From Prochilodus magdalenae (lineage: Eukaryota; Chordata; Actinopteri; Characiformes; Prochilodontidae): 64,000 nt of DNA. The notes under the pieces are model-generated. The model was not told where the DNA came from and did no database searches. It was given only the letters and a program-made list of their open reading frames with translations. The translations under genes and the position numbers were made by a program. Numbering within the stretch: position 1 is the first letter of the stretch; each line of letters begins with the position of its first letter. Where the stretch lies: the NCBI GenBank assembly GCA_024036415.1, contig JAMWET010003425.1:67501-131500 (forward strand). Reading direction: 5' to 3'. This document shows positions 24,466 through 37,025 of this stretch, in pieces.

Positions 24466-24475
24466 CTTCAGACAT
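24466..24475 (-). CDS. Proposed mini exon 1 of PAR2-like receptor 3
   Basis: The minus strand reads ATG TCT GAA G then GTGAGT, giving MSE and a phase-1 junction that makes Gly with exon 2. In-frame stops lie upstream, so there is no longer start in this exon. The MS start agrees with loci 1, 4 and 5. An alternative is another first exon further upstream with a real signal peptide, which I did not find. Confidence 0.45.
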
Positions 24476-25059
24476 ATTGGTAGTTAAAGAATTATAAATC
24501 CAACAACACTGATGTGTTCAGCATTAAATCAGAAGGAGCGGATCAATAAGAGTTAGGTTGCTCTCTGGCTGTGTTCAGTGAAGACTGAAGACTGAAGACC
24601 TCCTTCCCTCTTATGGAAACCTGCTGCACCATACGACACACACCCGTTTCCAGTGAAGAGAGTGTGCTGCTTTTTTGGACACTAAAGTTGTGTGAGTAGG
24701 CGGAGCCGTTGCCAGCAAGGCTTGGTTTGTATGTCGTTAGTTAATAAAGGAATGCTGAGAGATAAATCGTAGCCATGTCGGGCTGTGTGGTTCAGTAAGC
24801 CGTGTAAGTTATTTAAATTTTATAGGTTAAATGTTATAGGTAATGTTATAAGTTATTTTTATAACTAATGTTGTCGCAAAGCAGCAAATCCCGGTCCAAG
24901 CCCCCCAGTGAGCAAGCCCCCCCAGTGCTCCCTGAAAGCCAGAGAAGGAGCCCTCGAGATGAACCAAGACTCAAAAAGGGAACCCAGAGTTTATAATTAC
25001 AGGCAACACTAAATAAGGGCTGTTGGTGACTGTTAGATAGAAGACTATCTATCTATTAG
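24476..25059. other. 5' flank of PAR2-like 3
   Basis: No gene. A C-rich stretch near 24895-24960 is not recognised. A short direct repeat of 'gaagactgaagact' lies at 24580-24600. Confidence 0.4.
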
Positions 25060-26635
25060 AGAGAGAAAGAGGAGGGTTGAGTGTTTTAGGAGAAGTGTTA
25101 AGTGGTTTATGATAAGTGTTAAGTGTTTTAGGATGAGTGCTGAGTGGTTTAGGAGAAGTGTTAAGTGATTTAGGAGAAGTGTTAAGTGTTTTAGGAGAAA
25201 TGCTGAATGTTTTAGGAGAAGTGTTAAGTGGTTTATGAGAAGTGTTGAGTGGTTTAGGAGAAGGGCTGAGTTTTTTTAGGATAAGTGTTAAGTGGTTTAG
25301 GAGAAGTGCTGAGTGTTTTAGGAGAAATGCTGAATGTTTTAGAAGAAATGCTGAATGTTTTAGGAGAAGTGTTGAGTGGTTTAGGAGAAGTGCTGAGTGT
25401 TTTAGGAGAAGTGTTAAGTGGTTTATGAGAAGCGCTGAGTGTTTTAGGATTCGTGCTGAGTGTTTTAGGAGAATGTTAAGTGGTTTAGGAGAAGTGCTGA
25501 GTGTTTTAGGAGAAGTGTTAAGTAGTTTAGGAGAAGTGCTGAGTGTTTTAGGATTAGTGCTGAGTGTTTTAGGAGAAGTGTTAAGTGGTTTAGGAGAAGT
25601 GCTGAGTGTTTTAGGAGAAGTGCTAAGTAGTTTAGGAGAAGTGCTGAGTGTTTTAGGATTAGTGCTGAGTGTTTTAGGAGAATGTTAAGTGGTTTAGGAG
25701 AAGTGCTGAGTGTTTTAGGAGAAGTGTTAAGTGGTTTAGGAGAAGTGTTGAGTGTTTTAGGAGAATGTTAAGTGGTTTAGGAAAAGTGTTGAGTGTTTTA
25801 GGATTAGTGCTGTGTGTTTTAGGAGAAGTGCTAAGTGGTTTAGGAGAAGTGCTGAGTGTTTTAGGAGAAGTGTTAAGTGGTTTAGGAGAAGTGTTGAGTG
25901 TTTTAGGAGAATGTTAAGTGGTTTAGGAGAAGTGTTGAGTGTTTTAGGAGAATGTTAAGTGGTTTAGGAGAAGTGCTGAGTGTTTTAGGAGAAGTATTAA
26001 GTGGTTTAGGAGAAGTGCTGAGTGTTTTAGGAGAAGTGCTAAGTAGTTTAGGAGAAGTGCTGAGTGTTTTAGGAGAAGTGTTAAGTGGTTTAGGAGAAGT
26101 GCTGAGTGTTTTAGGAGAAGTGTTAAGTGGTTTAGGAGAAGTGTTGAGTGTTTTAGGAGAATGTTAAGTGGTTTAGGAGAAGTGTTGAGTGTTTTAGGAG
26201 AATGTTAAGTGGTTTAGGAGAAGTGCTGAGTGTTTTAGGAGAAGTGTTAAGTGGTTTAGGAGAAGTGCTGAGTGTTTTAGGAGAAGTGCTAAGTAGTTTA
26301 GGAGAAGTGCTGAGTGTTTTAGGAGAAGTGTTAAGTGGTTTAGGAGAAGTGCTAAGTAGTTTAGGAGAAGTGCTGAGTGTTTTAGGATTAGTGCTGAGTG
26401 TTTTAGGAGAAGTGTTAAGTGGTTTAGGAGAAGTGCTGAGTGTTTTAGGAGAAGTGCTAAGTAGTTTAGGAGAAGTGCTGAGTGTTTTAGGAGAAGTGTT
26501 AAGTGGTTTAGGAGACGTGCTGAGTGTTTTAGGAGAAGTGCTAAGTAGTTTAGGAGAAGTGCTGAGTGTTTTAGGATTAGTGCTGAGTGTTTTAGGAGAA
26601 GTGTTAAGTGGTTTAGGAGAAGTGCTGAGTGTTTT
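25060..26635. repeat. 21-bp minisatellite, about 75 units
   Basis: Tandem array of two alternating 21-bp units, 'gtgctgagtgttttaggaga' + a and 'gtgttaagtggtttaggaga' + a, with higher-order variants (agtagtttag, a 'gattagtgctg' unit, and units one base pair set short: 'gagaatgttaag'). Because 21 is a multiple of three, long open frames appear on both strands (LSGLGEV and LSTSPKT repeats). These are by-products, not genes. Confidence 0.95.
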
Positions 26636-26699
26636 TAAAAAAATGTCTACAGCTATGCATGCCAAGAATGGGATGGTTAAAGGAGGAGCTTCTGACTAA

Positions 26700-27637
26700 A
26701 TACAGATAGTCTGGAAATTATGAAACACGTTTAAAAGATCTTTATCAATGAAGTTCAAAGCCAAATAAAGACCAACTAAAGTGACTCAAGAGAACAAAAT
26801 AGAACACTGAAGTTACTTCATTTAGGTGTACTTAGTAGACTTAAATGAAGTACTGAGAGTGTGCTATCATCATATACTAACTATCTACTTAGCATCCTAA
26901 ATATTATTATCAGTGCTATAGATATATATACTTAAATAGAACTAAACTTAGTACTTAACTGTACTATTTTGAGACACCACTAGAATTCATTTAGAGATAC
27001 TTAAGTCCATTCTATCTCCATTTCTTATATAGCAGTGCTTGTTATATAGCAGTGCCAAAACAACAAGATAATAACTACCAACAAACTATCCAGAATGAGG
27101 AAGACCACCAAAGACAGGAGATGCAGGCAGAAGGAAATAAGCAGGAGACTCTTATCCTTTTATCTTTAGTTTAAGTCCATAATTATTGTGATCCATAAGT
27201 GTTTATTCACTTTTCAACTGTTTATTATATAGTGAAATTTCGGGGTATTGCTGCCCCAACTAGACCCATCCACTTCTTGTCCAAACTACATTGTGAAATT
27301 TTTCAAAGTAACACCAGCTGAGTATCTAATTATGCTGATGTAGTCGTAGTGGTGACGAAGTTAATGAAGAACCGATGGTGAAGTAATAGTCCAAAGCAGG
27401 TGGTAATCGTGGAAAAATGAGTCTGCTGTGGGAAAGCCTGGTTAGTCCTTCATCAGTGACAGGCTGGGCAGGTAGGTGCTTGTAAATGATCTGGAAGCAG
27501 CTTTTAAAAGACCAATTACTCTTTGTTAATGAATCTGGAGGACCACTACTGAGGCAGAACTCACTCATTCCTAATAACCGCTTGTGTAGTAATGCTAACA
27601 AATTATATTTCCAGGTTATAAACTTATAGACTTATAC

Positions 27638-27640
<3 letters not shown>
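26700..27640. other. Intergenic, no gene recognised
   Basis: AT-rich, with no domain in any open frame, including 27326-27601 minus. Confidence 0.4.

Positions 27641-27722
<82 letters not shown>
27641..27722. repeat. (TA)n microsatellite
   Basis: About 40 TA dinucleotides in a row. Confidence 0.95.
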
Positions 27723-27727
<5 letters not shown>

Positions 27728-28390
27728 GCAAATGTCCACACTGTGGGATCAATGAAGGATTATCTTCTTATACATATAATAAATAACCGCACTTTAAGAT
27801 AAGATTGTTATTTAAAGTTGTTTTGCAAATCATTGTCCTCGACGTATACCTTGATTACCAGAAACATTGATTTTAGTATACAGTTCAGTTTACACTTAAT
27901 ACAGTATTAATATTTAATATTCTAGCCTACAAACAGTTAATACATTATTTAGAGAAGACCCTATTAACACCATATTAACACATTCATAACACATTTGTAA
28001 GGCTGCCTACAAACAATATGTTTCTAGACTGTTATAATGCATGTGTGACTGTTCATTATGGGGTAATTATTTACTGCACTAGTAAATTAGTAACTAATAT
28101 CAATAAATTACTTTAATATTTAACATCCATTATTTGAGGTCTATATGCAATATCTTATTAATGAACTAAATCCTTAGGTAATTAACTAACTAAATAATTA
28201 AAGTACGTTGTGAAAGTTGTATTAAGCCTGAACAAACGCATTACCATGCTGGTAATTAACTGGCTTTAAATTTACTACATTCATAAGCAATAAGTGTTGA
28301 AGATGAATTGAAACATAAACTTTCACTTAAAACATATGTTTATCATTCTGAATTTTATCAATAGGTCAATAACAAAACAGTAATATAGTT

Positions 28391-28427
<37 letters not shown>

Positions 28428-28469
28428 TTTGAAGTAATTGGTGTTAATGAGGTACTGATCAAAAACAGA

Positions 28470-28507
<38 letters not shown>

Positions 28508-29220
28508 GACCAAGAATATTTAGTTTTAAAAGTTCATGGCATATAAAACACAAGTGGAAAGGAATTCAACATAGTTCAGCTAGTTGTGTATGAAGTGGCG
28601 ATGTGTAAACTCTAACATGTGCACTCCAGCATGTCAAGACAGGAACCAGACAGTAAGCATGTCACAAGCAGCTTTCCCATCACCTCCACCCTTTACTGGA
28701 AACACTTTTACAGTCGTGACTCAGGGAGAGCAGAACGCTGAAGAGTTCTCAGAACACATGTACCTCTAAAACTGAAAATGTGGTGAAGGCCGTAGACGCT
28801 ATAGTTCAAATAAAAAGTGGGCAATAATGTAGTAATATCACAGTAACAAGCTGCGCTTACCAAAAACGCCATGCTGGTTTTCAGGTCGCTACTGAATAAT
28901 ACGCCTGTATGTTATAACCATATATACTCTACCTGACCACTTGACGTAATTTGATGTAATGATGCTTGTACAAAATATTTATTAGGCTTATAAAGCATTT
29001 ATACCATATGAATTTCAGCAGAACTACAGCTTTTTTCTGGGGTTAATAACTCTAATATATAATATAATATTACAATAACCTCAATAAATATTTAAAATAT
29101 TTGGGGTAATGTTAAAGTAGCAGAATTGACTTTTAGTCACCTATTCACTTTTATGCTAATACTAATTAAAATATTTATATAAACTGAAAACCAGTTTCAT
29201 GTATGGTAATTAGTCCACTA
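27723..29220. other. AT-rich intergenic stretch with microsatellites
   Basis: Contains (TA)n(CA)n at 28390-28428 and (AAT)n at 28472-28506. No supported gene. Confidence 0.5.
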
Positions 29221-29800
29221 GAGGGTCATGAAGTATTCTGGTGAGGTCAGCAGAGCGGGCAGTCAGTGGAGGGAAAGGACATGCAATGGATAAAGGGTTA
29301 CTGGTACCCTAGTACCGGGGGTCTCATGCTGGATCGCTAATGGCTGGCTGCCTCCGTGCCATAGTACTTCAGTGGCAACAAACAGTTTAGTTTAACATTC
29401 GTCTTCTTCTGGACATAGTTCTTCCATAAGAGTAGTGAAACACTCTCCCACATAGACCTTACTCACCTCACTGGGATATGGCATTCCCAAACACATGGGA
29501 AATTGGGATATGGCATTCCCAAGCGACAAACACATGGGGGAACTGTAAAAAGAGGTGTTCATAGGTATCCTAGACATAGTTACAGTTCCTAGCCCATCAA
29601 AAACCAACTGGGTGAACCACTTAACTACAGGGCCACCCTGAGGTCGACCAGTGTAACATGGTTTCTGAGGAAGCTTAGTGGTAGGAACACCAAAGACAGA
29701 AGGCCCTGAAAACTTTATCTGGAGGCTTTCAGATCCTCCCAGAAGGTGATTAGAGGTTCCTGTACCCCCCAGCACTGCCAGATCACCAGATTATCTCACA
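29221..29800 (-). other. Unrecognised open frame of 127 codons
   Basis: The minus-strand frame 29392-29775 is the longest non-repetitive one in this gene-poor part. It reads SVFGVPTTKLPQKPCYTG and later VYVGECFTTLMEELC. I do not recognise it. It contains an internal near-repeat of 'gggatatggcattcccaa' (29471-29525), and no splice sites or partner exons are evident. A retroelement or processed-gene fragment is possible; chance is also possible. Confidence 0.25.
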
Positions 29801-30290
29801 GAGGACTGGAGGCTGCTGCCTGATGTTCTCCAAATAAGGGCAGAACTTAAAAATACATGCGGGTGCAAATGCTTCACACACAAATAAAGAAGTGCTGCAA
29901 TAAACTTAAATTAAACACTGTGATCATTTCTTATCGTCGGGCTTTGTCATTGCCTACCCCGGCGGCTTGATAGCTGCCTCCAGAATGAAACAAACTGATA
30001 GGTCCTGTTTTCATTTCACTTACAAAACCCAAGGAACAGGCATTGTGTAACCATGTGTGGTTTACATTCTTTGAGCGAATGTCTTTGAGGCATGTCAGGT
30101 GTGGTAGGTTAGACATTTGGATAGGTTTTTTTTTTTTTTTTATCTACCTGCAGTGAACCATAACAGAAACAGCCCTAACATAACTCAGCTACAGACACAC
30201 ACCTAATCAAAAGAGCAGTCGCAATGCGGTGCTGTTGGGAAGGAAGATAAAGGTGACCAGGATCAATAACTGATGATAAATTTAGACTGA
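29801..30290. other. Intergenic, no gene recognised
   Basis: A T run of about 18 lies at 30127-30144. Nothing else is seen. Confidence 0.35.
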
Positions 30291-30294
30291 TATG

Positions 30295-30800
30295 ATCAAT
30301 ATTTATTGAGCTACACATACAGAAGTCTGTCTCTCAGTATGGCGTCGGGCCGCCGTGTTTGCTAATCCAACATGCCAGAAGTCTCGGTATGGAGCTGTGG
30401 AGGTTCCTAATGGAGTCCTGTGATAATCCATCCCATGCAGCTTGAACATCCTCACACAGTTCCTGCAGATGGTGCGGTAGGGGTGGAGGTGGAGGGACAC
30501 CAGGTCTTCTGGACGTGTAACAACAAACCATTCATCTCGGTGCTGACCACGGTGCCTCCACACACGGGTTCGTTGGGCGTCTCCACCAAGACTAAAGCGG
30601 GACTCGTCACTGAAGATGACCCGCTGCCATTCTGAGTCACTCCATGACAGTCTGGTACGACACCACTGCAGTGTTTGGTGACGGTGACATGGTGTTAAGG
30701 ACAGTCGTGGTAACGGTCTGTGTGAATGTAGTCCTCCGTGGTGCAGCTGTCTGCCAATGGTGCTGCACTAACAGGATGGGGTGGCCACTGTTGCCTCTGG
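30295..30800 (-). mobile_element. Tc1-like transposase fragment
   Basis: On the minus strand the C-terminal half of a Tc1-like transposase can be read across two frames: EWQRVIFSDESRFSLGG, VWRHRGQHRDEW and a degraded final part ending near 30303. It is longer than the related piece at 23740-24095. It is frameshifted and inactive. Confidence 0.85.
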
Positions 30801-30829
30801 CTTGCTCACGGTGGGATTGGACCCAGATT

Positions 30830-30942
30830 TCCCATTCCCTACTTCTATACATGGACTCTATTTTTCCTTTTCCTTTATATAAACTGATTTTCTGTAGAAC
30901 TGCTTTGAGAGATGTGAAAAGTGCAATGCAAATAAATATGGC

Positions 30943-30981
<39 letters not shown>

Positions 30982-30990
30982 CTGACTGAT
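30830..30990 (+). repeat. LINE/SINE 3' tail with (GATT)n
   Basis: The 'tagaactgctttgagagatg' phrase followed by 'gcaatgcaaataaata' and about 11 GATT repeats is the usual 3' end of fish L2-like LINEs or their SINEs. Confidence 0.7.
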
Positions 30991-31339
30991 TGAACTACAG
31001 CAACACACATTTTCCCAGAGCAGATCTGCTACGTAGTGTTCGTGCTTCCGACATGCACACCTATCCACCGTGAACAGACCACCAGGACTTCAACAGTGAA
31101 GGTCATACTCCTAAATGCTGGCACGAGTACAGTACAACAAGGAGAGTAAACCGAGATCTGATTAGAGAAGTAAGAAGCACCAGCACACTGTGGACTTACA
31201 GACGGAGAAAATATTCAACGCATAGCTGTTCTTTCACAGCTCCTACAGTCTGTTAAAGAGCAAGCTGTCAACAACTTCAACTGTCGACCCCCTTAACTAT
31301 GCAGGGATTCCAGTCTAACGGCCCCTGTGGGCCCTGTCG
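30991..31339. other. Intergenic, no gene recognised
   Basis: A short stretch (about 31010-31080) may continue the neighbouring Tc1 remnant. No gene is seen. Confidence 0.35.
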
Positions 31340-31900
31340 TATCACCAGTAGGTCTGGCCACACTCCCTCCCCTGAGTACCTGAACTGCTTCAACGCTGAT
31401 CCTGCCACTCGCACCTCTTTACTGCCCTAATGAGCCTCGCCTCATTTACTGAAATCTGAACATGTGTCTAATGTGTTTCATTAAAATTCTGGGCTCTGGA
31501 ATTTCCTTGTAGTTTGATCGGGGTGATCGTTTCTTATCGTTTCTTATATTAGTGTTAAGCTGCGAGTATCAGAAAGTCAAGCCAGATCAGTCTGCAGGTT
31601 TACAACAGTACAGAAAAAGAAAGGAGCAAAATAACAGAGTAAAGGAAATGAGCACAGGGTCCAAACACAGAGACAAAACTTTAGCAACCCCTAGTGAGCA
31701 GATCCGATGAAATGGGCCAGCTTTGCACTAGAGTGCAGTGTTTGGGAAGTCAGTGAGGCGAGGCTCATTGGGGTAGTAAAGAGGTGCCACTGGCAGAATC
31801 GGTGTTGAGGCAGTCCTGGTACTGAGAGGAGAGTCTCACACCGATCAAATTACAAAGCTGAATTCCAAAAGGGACACAGAACTTTAATTACATTAGACAT
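31340..31900. repeat. Fold-back repeat, possible MITE
   Basis: The arm at about 31385-31450 ('cacctctttactgcccta', 'tgagcctcgcctca') is repeated inverted at about 31755-31830. Further out, 'agtttgatcgggg' near 31512 pairs with 'ccgatcaaatta' near 31843. The arms are imperfect. It looks like an old palindromic non-autonomous element. Confidence 0.6.
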
Positions 31901-32345
31901 ATTTTCAGATTCCAGTGTGCGGAAATGTAATGCAAATTCATGCTCCCTTGTCCCAAATCAGGTTCTCAAGCATGTGCATTCACTAAACAGAAACGAACAG
32001 CAGGCCGCACTGAAACTGCGGTAAGCAAAAGGAAACAAGGTGCAGTCTTCTCCTCACCTTTTATCCTCCCCTGCTTTGGCATGATCAGCCAGCCCCGCCT
32101 TCTGTCTGCACATGCAGCAGTCCACAACTAACTTTGGCACCTTGGCAAGCGAGGTGTTGGCTCAGCTGTCGCTTGAGGCCGGTGGATCTTCCAAAGGGGT
32201 ATATAGCATGCTTAAAACATCCCTGTGAGAACTTGGTGGTTAGCTAATGAGAGAAGGGGTAACCCCAGGTGGAGTTGTCGGTAAGCTATGCTTGCTATAA
32301 CCATGACTCAACACGGCAGTTTCAGTTTCACCATCCGTGATGTGC
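31901..32345. other. Intergenic, no gene recognised
   Basis: No supported feature. Confidence 0.35.
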
Positions 32346-32349
32346 AACA

Positions 32350-32560
32350 CATATATATACACACACTAGAGGGCAGTGAGCACACTTGCCTGGAGTGTTG
32401 GGCAGCCCTATACGTGGCGCCTGGGGAGCAGTTGGGGGCTAGGTGCCTTTCTCAGGGTACCTTCAGTCATTACTGTTTAGGGGAATCAAACCAGCAGCCC
32501 TCTAGTTGCAAGGCTGGTTCCCTAATCTCCTGCCTATGATTGCCCCCTAGCTCCTCACTA
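32350..32560 (-). mobile_element. tRNA-derived SINE, antisense
   Basis: On the minus strand the sequence near 32485-32530 reads 'accagccttgcaactagag' followed by 'ggtttgattcccc', which fits a tRNA-like body with a B box. The rest up to 32380 is the usual SINE body. The assignment rests on the B box and on the general form known from fish SINEs. Confidence 0.6.
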
Positions 32561-34730
32561 GCTCCTCACCCAAAAGCAGCATCATGTGTGAGCTCCAACT
32601 TTAAAATGGGCTTGCAGGTGGGACTGGCAGGTGGGAATTCCAACCAGGTTGTGTCCAGGGCATATGAAAATCCCAAGATTGACAGTACACATCTCCTTCA
32701 TCAGGTAGCTCTGCGAGGTATTAGAAATTTCTCATCCGCCATTAAAAAGCATCAAGCTTTCCATTACAGCACCTAGAGAGCCAGAGCTGAAGAACACCAG
32801 CTTCTAGGTGACAGAGTGTTTGGAGGGGTCCATCGCCTTGGTGACACCCTACAAGAACCCTGTCATGGAGGTGGAACCACATAGGCTGGTACTTCATCAC
32901 TCATCACTGTCCGGGTTGTGATCAAGGCATGTGAAGGGATTGCCAGTGGTAGAGCTAGCCTTTAGACACATGGAGAGCCATCATCTTCCACACCCTGGAA
33001 TAGGGTGGGCACACATCCGGTCTTTAACTCCCAGTCCTCCATCCACACAATACCTGTATGGATGCCTATTAGTCCTCTTTTTAAAATGTCCACTCACTGG
33101 CAATATTATGTGTGCCATTGACTCACGTCTGTGTCAAAAGACATTGGTTTACCAAGGTCATGTGACATCATAACCGTGGGTCAGCCCACTAAATGCTAGT
33201 CAATTAGTAAGCTCCTGTCTCACTCACGAATGTCATCCATTCCACCCAGTAAGGTGAGTAAAGCATCATTTATGTGCTATATAGGTTAGATTATTATTTT
33301 AGTTCTGTTCTAGTATCATGACTGACCCCCCATCTCCCTTCTTTTTGATGGTGGGATGTCCTCCTTTTAGGGATGAAAGTGAAAGTGAAAGTCTTTCATG
33401 CTAAAATGGTAAGTATGTCAAAATGCAGGTTCTCAAACTTCTGACAACTCAAAATGGTTCTGCCCAAACCCCATTGTGTTCTAGCAATTATTAAATACAC
33501 TCTGCGGCTACCTTTTTCAATTTCCCGCTGCTCTTCTCTCTCTATATATATTTTATTTATTTATTTATTTATTTTTATATATTTTATTTATTTAAGTGCT
33601 GCTGTCTGGGTGTAACTGGGTCCTTGAGTACTACATTTTCGTTCCACCCCATATACCACATGTGATGCAATAAAGTCTCCTTGAATCCTTGAGGCGCCAG
33701 TGTGCGCCAGTGGGACGGTGACCATGTACCTGCTCTTTCAGCTGCAGCTTCAGTTCTGTTTCCTCTCTAGCCCACAGGTAAGCAGAGCAGTTTTCATCCC
33801 AGGGCGATCTGGGATGTGCATCTCCACAAACACAAGCTGCAAAACTGGGTGTTGCCTAGAATTACATTAGGAGATGATCCAACTTCTTGTGATCTTGCTG
33901 GAGGCTGAGGGCGGGGTGGGGTGGGGCAGGCCACTGCAGCCTCAAACTCAGTCCTTTAATGTGCTTTTCTGAAGTATGAGACCAAACCACCTGAAGAACG
34001 TAAATGGCACTGAAGACAAGTGGAATTCTGGTGCCGTTTCCCACATTACCTTTTAAACCACTACTAAACATCAGCTGGTCATATTTCCATTAATATACAT
34101 ACACGTAGGTAAATTAAAAGGCTCAGTCATGGATTTTATTTTTAATGCCGTGTTTGGTCTTTTTTACCTCTGAGAGAGTCATGCAGAATGGAAGCAGTTT
34201 AGAGCAGGTGGGAAATCTGTGGAAGCCTACTCCCTAGGTAACAGGACCCCACACTTTGGCCCCAGTCCTGTTGTCTGGGGAGTAAGATCTGCCCCTGCTG
34301 TTCATATCTGGCAGGATCTGCAAGGGTCCAAGCACTTCAAGACCTGAGCCCAGGATGGGGCCTACTCCATCCTCCCCTGGAGCAACAACACTTCCAGTCT
34401 GGTCAGGAAGGCACATCAATGGATCTACTTCCTCAGGCGGTTGAGGCAAGCTGGGCTCGGGAGCTTGGTCTTCACCTCCTTCTACAGATGAGATTCTAGA
34501 GATCTGTCGGAGTCAGCCTCCCCACCACCACAGACATCTACACCTCCAGATGCAGGAAGAGGGCCACCTGCATCATGAAGGAGCCCACTCACCCAGCATA
34601 CTCACTTTGTACCTTACTGGTGTTGGTTTAAATTCCCAGTAGGTTTATTTCCTCCAGTAGTTAAGCCCCAAAGGTGAAGCATGTATAGGTAGCATGCTGG
34701 AAGAATGAACACAATGCAGCAGGTCTGCAC
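32561..34730. other. Intergenic, no gene recognised
   Basis: Open frames are short and domain-free. A T-rich stretch with ATTT repeats lies at 33545-33595. The part near 34310-34370 shares a phrase with 16525-16562 ('gacctga.cccagga'), so it is some dispersed repeat. Confidence 0.4.
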
Positions 34731-34873
34731 ACGTAGCTCAGTTTTCACAAACCCCTGAAGGAAGAAGAGTGACGGAGCGTAAGGGGACAAGACAGCAGCG
34801 CGAGAGAGCAGTCCTGGTGTTTTGCAGCACTCTACAACTAAAGCCGGTGAAAAGTATATACTGGATTATTAGG

Positions 34874-37025
34874 ATGTCTGGATTTAATCTTCCAGGAGAC
34901 ATGGACGAGTATGAGACAGACATGCTCAACTACAGCACCATGTGGGATGGTAAGCTACATTTCCACTGAAGCTGTTAAAGAGGATTACACTGGACTATGT
35001 GCTGCTTTGATTCAGATGAATAAGACCTGCCACACACAATCACGGGCCGTCAGCTGGGAGGATCTGGTTTCGTGTCATTTTATTTAACATGTTTGGCCGT
35101 TTTATTTTTCTTTCATTGTAAAAAAATAAAAAAAACTCATTTCAGGCTTCATTTGATCCCAGCAGCTGCTGTTTACGTTGTGTGTGAATCTTATGATGAA
35201 CGGACCAACAGAAATGTCCCAAACTTGCTTAGGAAGAAGTCTGGTTCCATTGACCTCCATTACAACAGAGTGAGGTATTTGGCCTCTCCTGTAAAGCTGT
35301 CATTCTTGAGATACATGTTTTTCTTTTGGACAGCGATGATATGTGAAGACTGCACAGTAGGGTCCATCAACATTTCATAACAAACTCAACAAGAAGACCT
35401 TAAAACAGTGTTCACTTACACTGAACGTTTAATCATTCGTTTTTTTTTATTATTCGGCTCCTATTAGATTTATGGAGATACAAGGTTTCGTTCTGACAGA
35501 AAACTAAAATAATAATGGCTGGTGTGGTTAAAAGATCCAACATGTTTGGGAATACTTTGATAAAATATCATTATTATTATTATCATTATCATTATTATCA
35601 TCATCATCATCATCATCATTATTAATTTTATAATTTTTCTTGTTATTATTTTTTGTTATTTTTATTATTATTAGTATTATTATTATCATCATCATCATCA
35701 TTATTATTATTAATTTTATTATTGTTGTTGTTATTATTACTATTATTATAGTTGTTGTTATTGTTATTACTATTCATTTTATTTTTTTGTTATTATTATT
35801 ATTATTATTGACAATATTCCTATTTTAATTGTAATAATTGTCCTACAGGTTTTGTATCATCTCTGTAGTACTGCGTAAGTGTTGTAGATGTATATGTTAG
35901 TAATACATACTTCTTTTTTTTTGATACCCCATAGACTATGACTACAGGAAGCCATTCTGGGAAAACGTCAATCCACATAAGCCACCAAGTATAATTGTTG
36001 CTGTTACGCCACCCCCTGAATTATCTCGTGAGCTGAACATTACTGGATTTATTTTACCTAGATGTTATGACATACGCTTTCTGGAAGGAAACCTCACCAG
36101 GATCTTCCTCTCTCTCGTCTACATCATCGTCTTCATTGTTGGGTTGCCCGCCAATGCAATATCCCTCTGGGTCTTCCTCTTCAGGACCAAGAAGAAGAAT
36201 CCCTCGTCCATCCTCATGGCCAACCTAGCACTGTCTGACCTGCTCTTCATCGTGTGGCTCCCACTGAAGATCGCCTACCACCTCAACGGCAATAACTGGA
36301 TCTTCGGGGAGCCGCTGTGTAAGGTGCTAGTGGGGTTCTTCTATGGGAACATGTACTGCTCCGCCATCTTCATAGCATGCATCAGTGTGCAGCGCTACTG
36401 GGGGATTGTGCACCCGCTTTCTCGGAAACTTACTAACCGGGTTACAGCCTGTGTCTGTGTTGGGGTGTGGGTTGTAGTCTGGCTCACGACCGTACCACTC
36501 TACCTGTATGAGCAGACTGTTAAAGTCCTCAATCTCAACATAACCACCTGCCACGACGTCGCCAACCCACACCTGTTGCATTTATCCTTGGGATATTTCC
36601 TCACTATGGGCATTGTGGGATATGTAGTTCCCTGTGTGGTCTGCACAGTGGCTTATTCTCTAATGTTGAGGGCCCTGAAGCACTCGGTTATGAAAGCTGG
36701 TAACACTAAGCAGAAAAAGAAGTCTATAGTCCTCATGATCATTGTGCTGGTGATGTTCCTGGTGTGCTTTACCCCCAGTAACGTCACGCTGATGGTGCAT
36801 TACTCACTGCTGGCTCAAAATATTGAGAATAACATGCATGCCTTGTACGTGGTCACGCTGAGCCTGTCCAGTCTAAACAGCTGCCTGGACCCGTTCGTGT
36901 ATTACTTTATCTCGGAGGAGTTCAGGGATCACGTGAGGAACACGCTAAGGTGTCACAGTGTACGTTCTGCCCGGAGGATGAAGGTTGCCTTCAGGCCTAT
37001 TGTACATTCTACATCTTCATCCTAG
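34874..37025 (+). CDS. PAR2-like receptor 4 with non-PAR N-terminus
   Basis: Two exons: 34874-34949 (ATG to GATG|GTAAGC) and 35935-37025 (after 'accccatag'), phase 1, 388 residues. The 7TM core is PAR2-like: TM1 from about residue 80, SVQRYW at the DRY site, TTCHDV in loop 2, DPFVYYF in TM7. The N-terminus is unlike any PAR I know. It starts MSGFNLPGDMDEYETDML with no signal peptide. It is rich in Asp, Glu and Tyr (DEYETD, DDYDY), which suits tyrosine sulfation. It has glycosylation sites (NYS, NIT, NLT) and ends ILPRCYDIRF close to TM1. No SLIG-like tethered ligand is seen. This resembles N-termini of C5a or chemokine receptors. Exon 1 and its 5' flank are kept in locus 5, which supports the start. 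Function as a soluble-ligand receptor is inference. Confidence 0.85.
35560..35820. repeat. AT-rich trinucleotide repeat in intron
   Basis: Mixed ATT/ATC/GTT repeats within the intron of PAR2-like 4. The open frame through it (35640-35828) is not a gene. Confidence 0.9.

Noticed and set aside
25060..26635. CRISPR-like array
   Set aside because: Units are contiguous with no unique spacers and this is an animal genome; it is a minisatellite.
25242..26699. Several long open frames with LSGLGEV or LSTSPKT repeats
   Set aside because: They come from the 21-bp minisatellite, which stays open in several frames on both strands.
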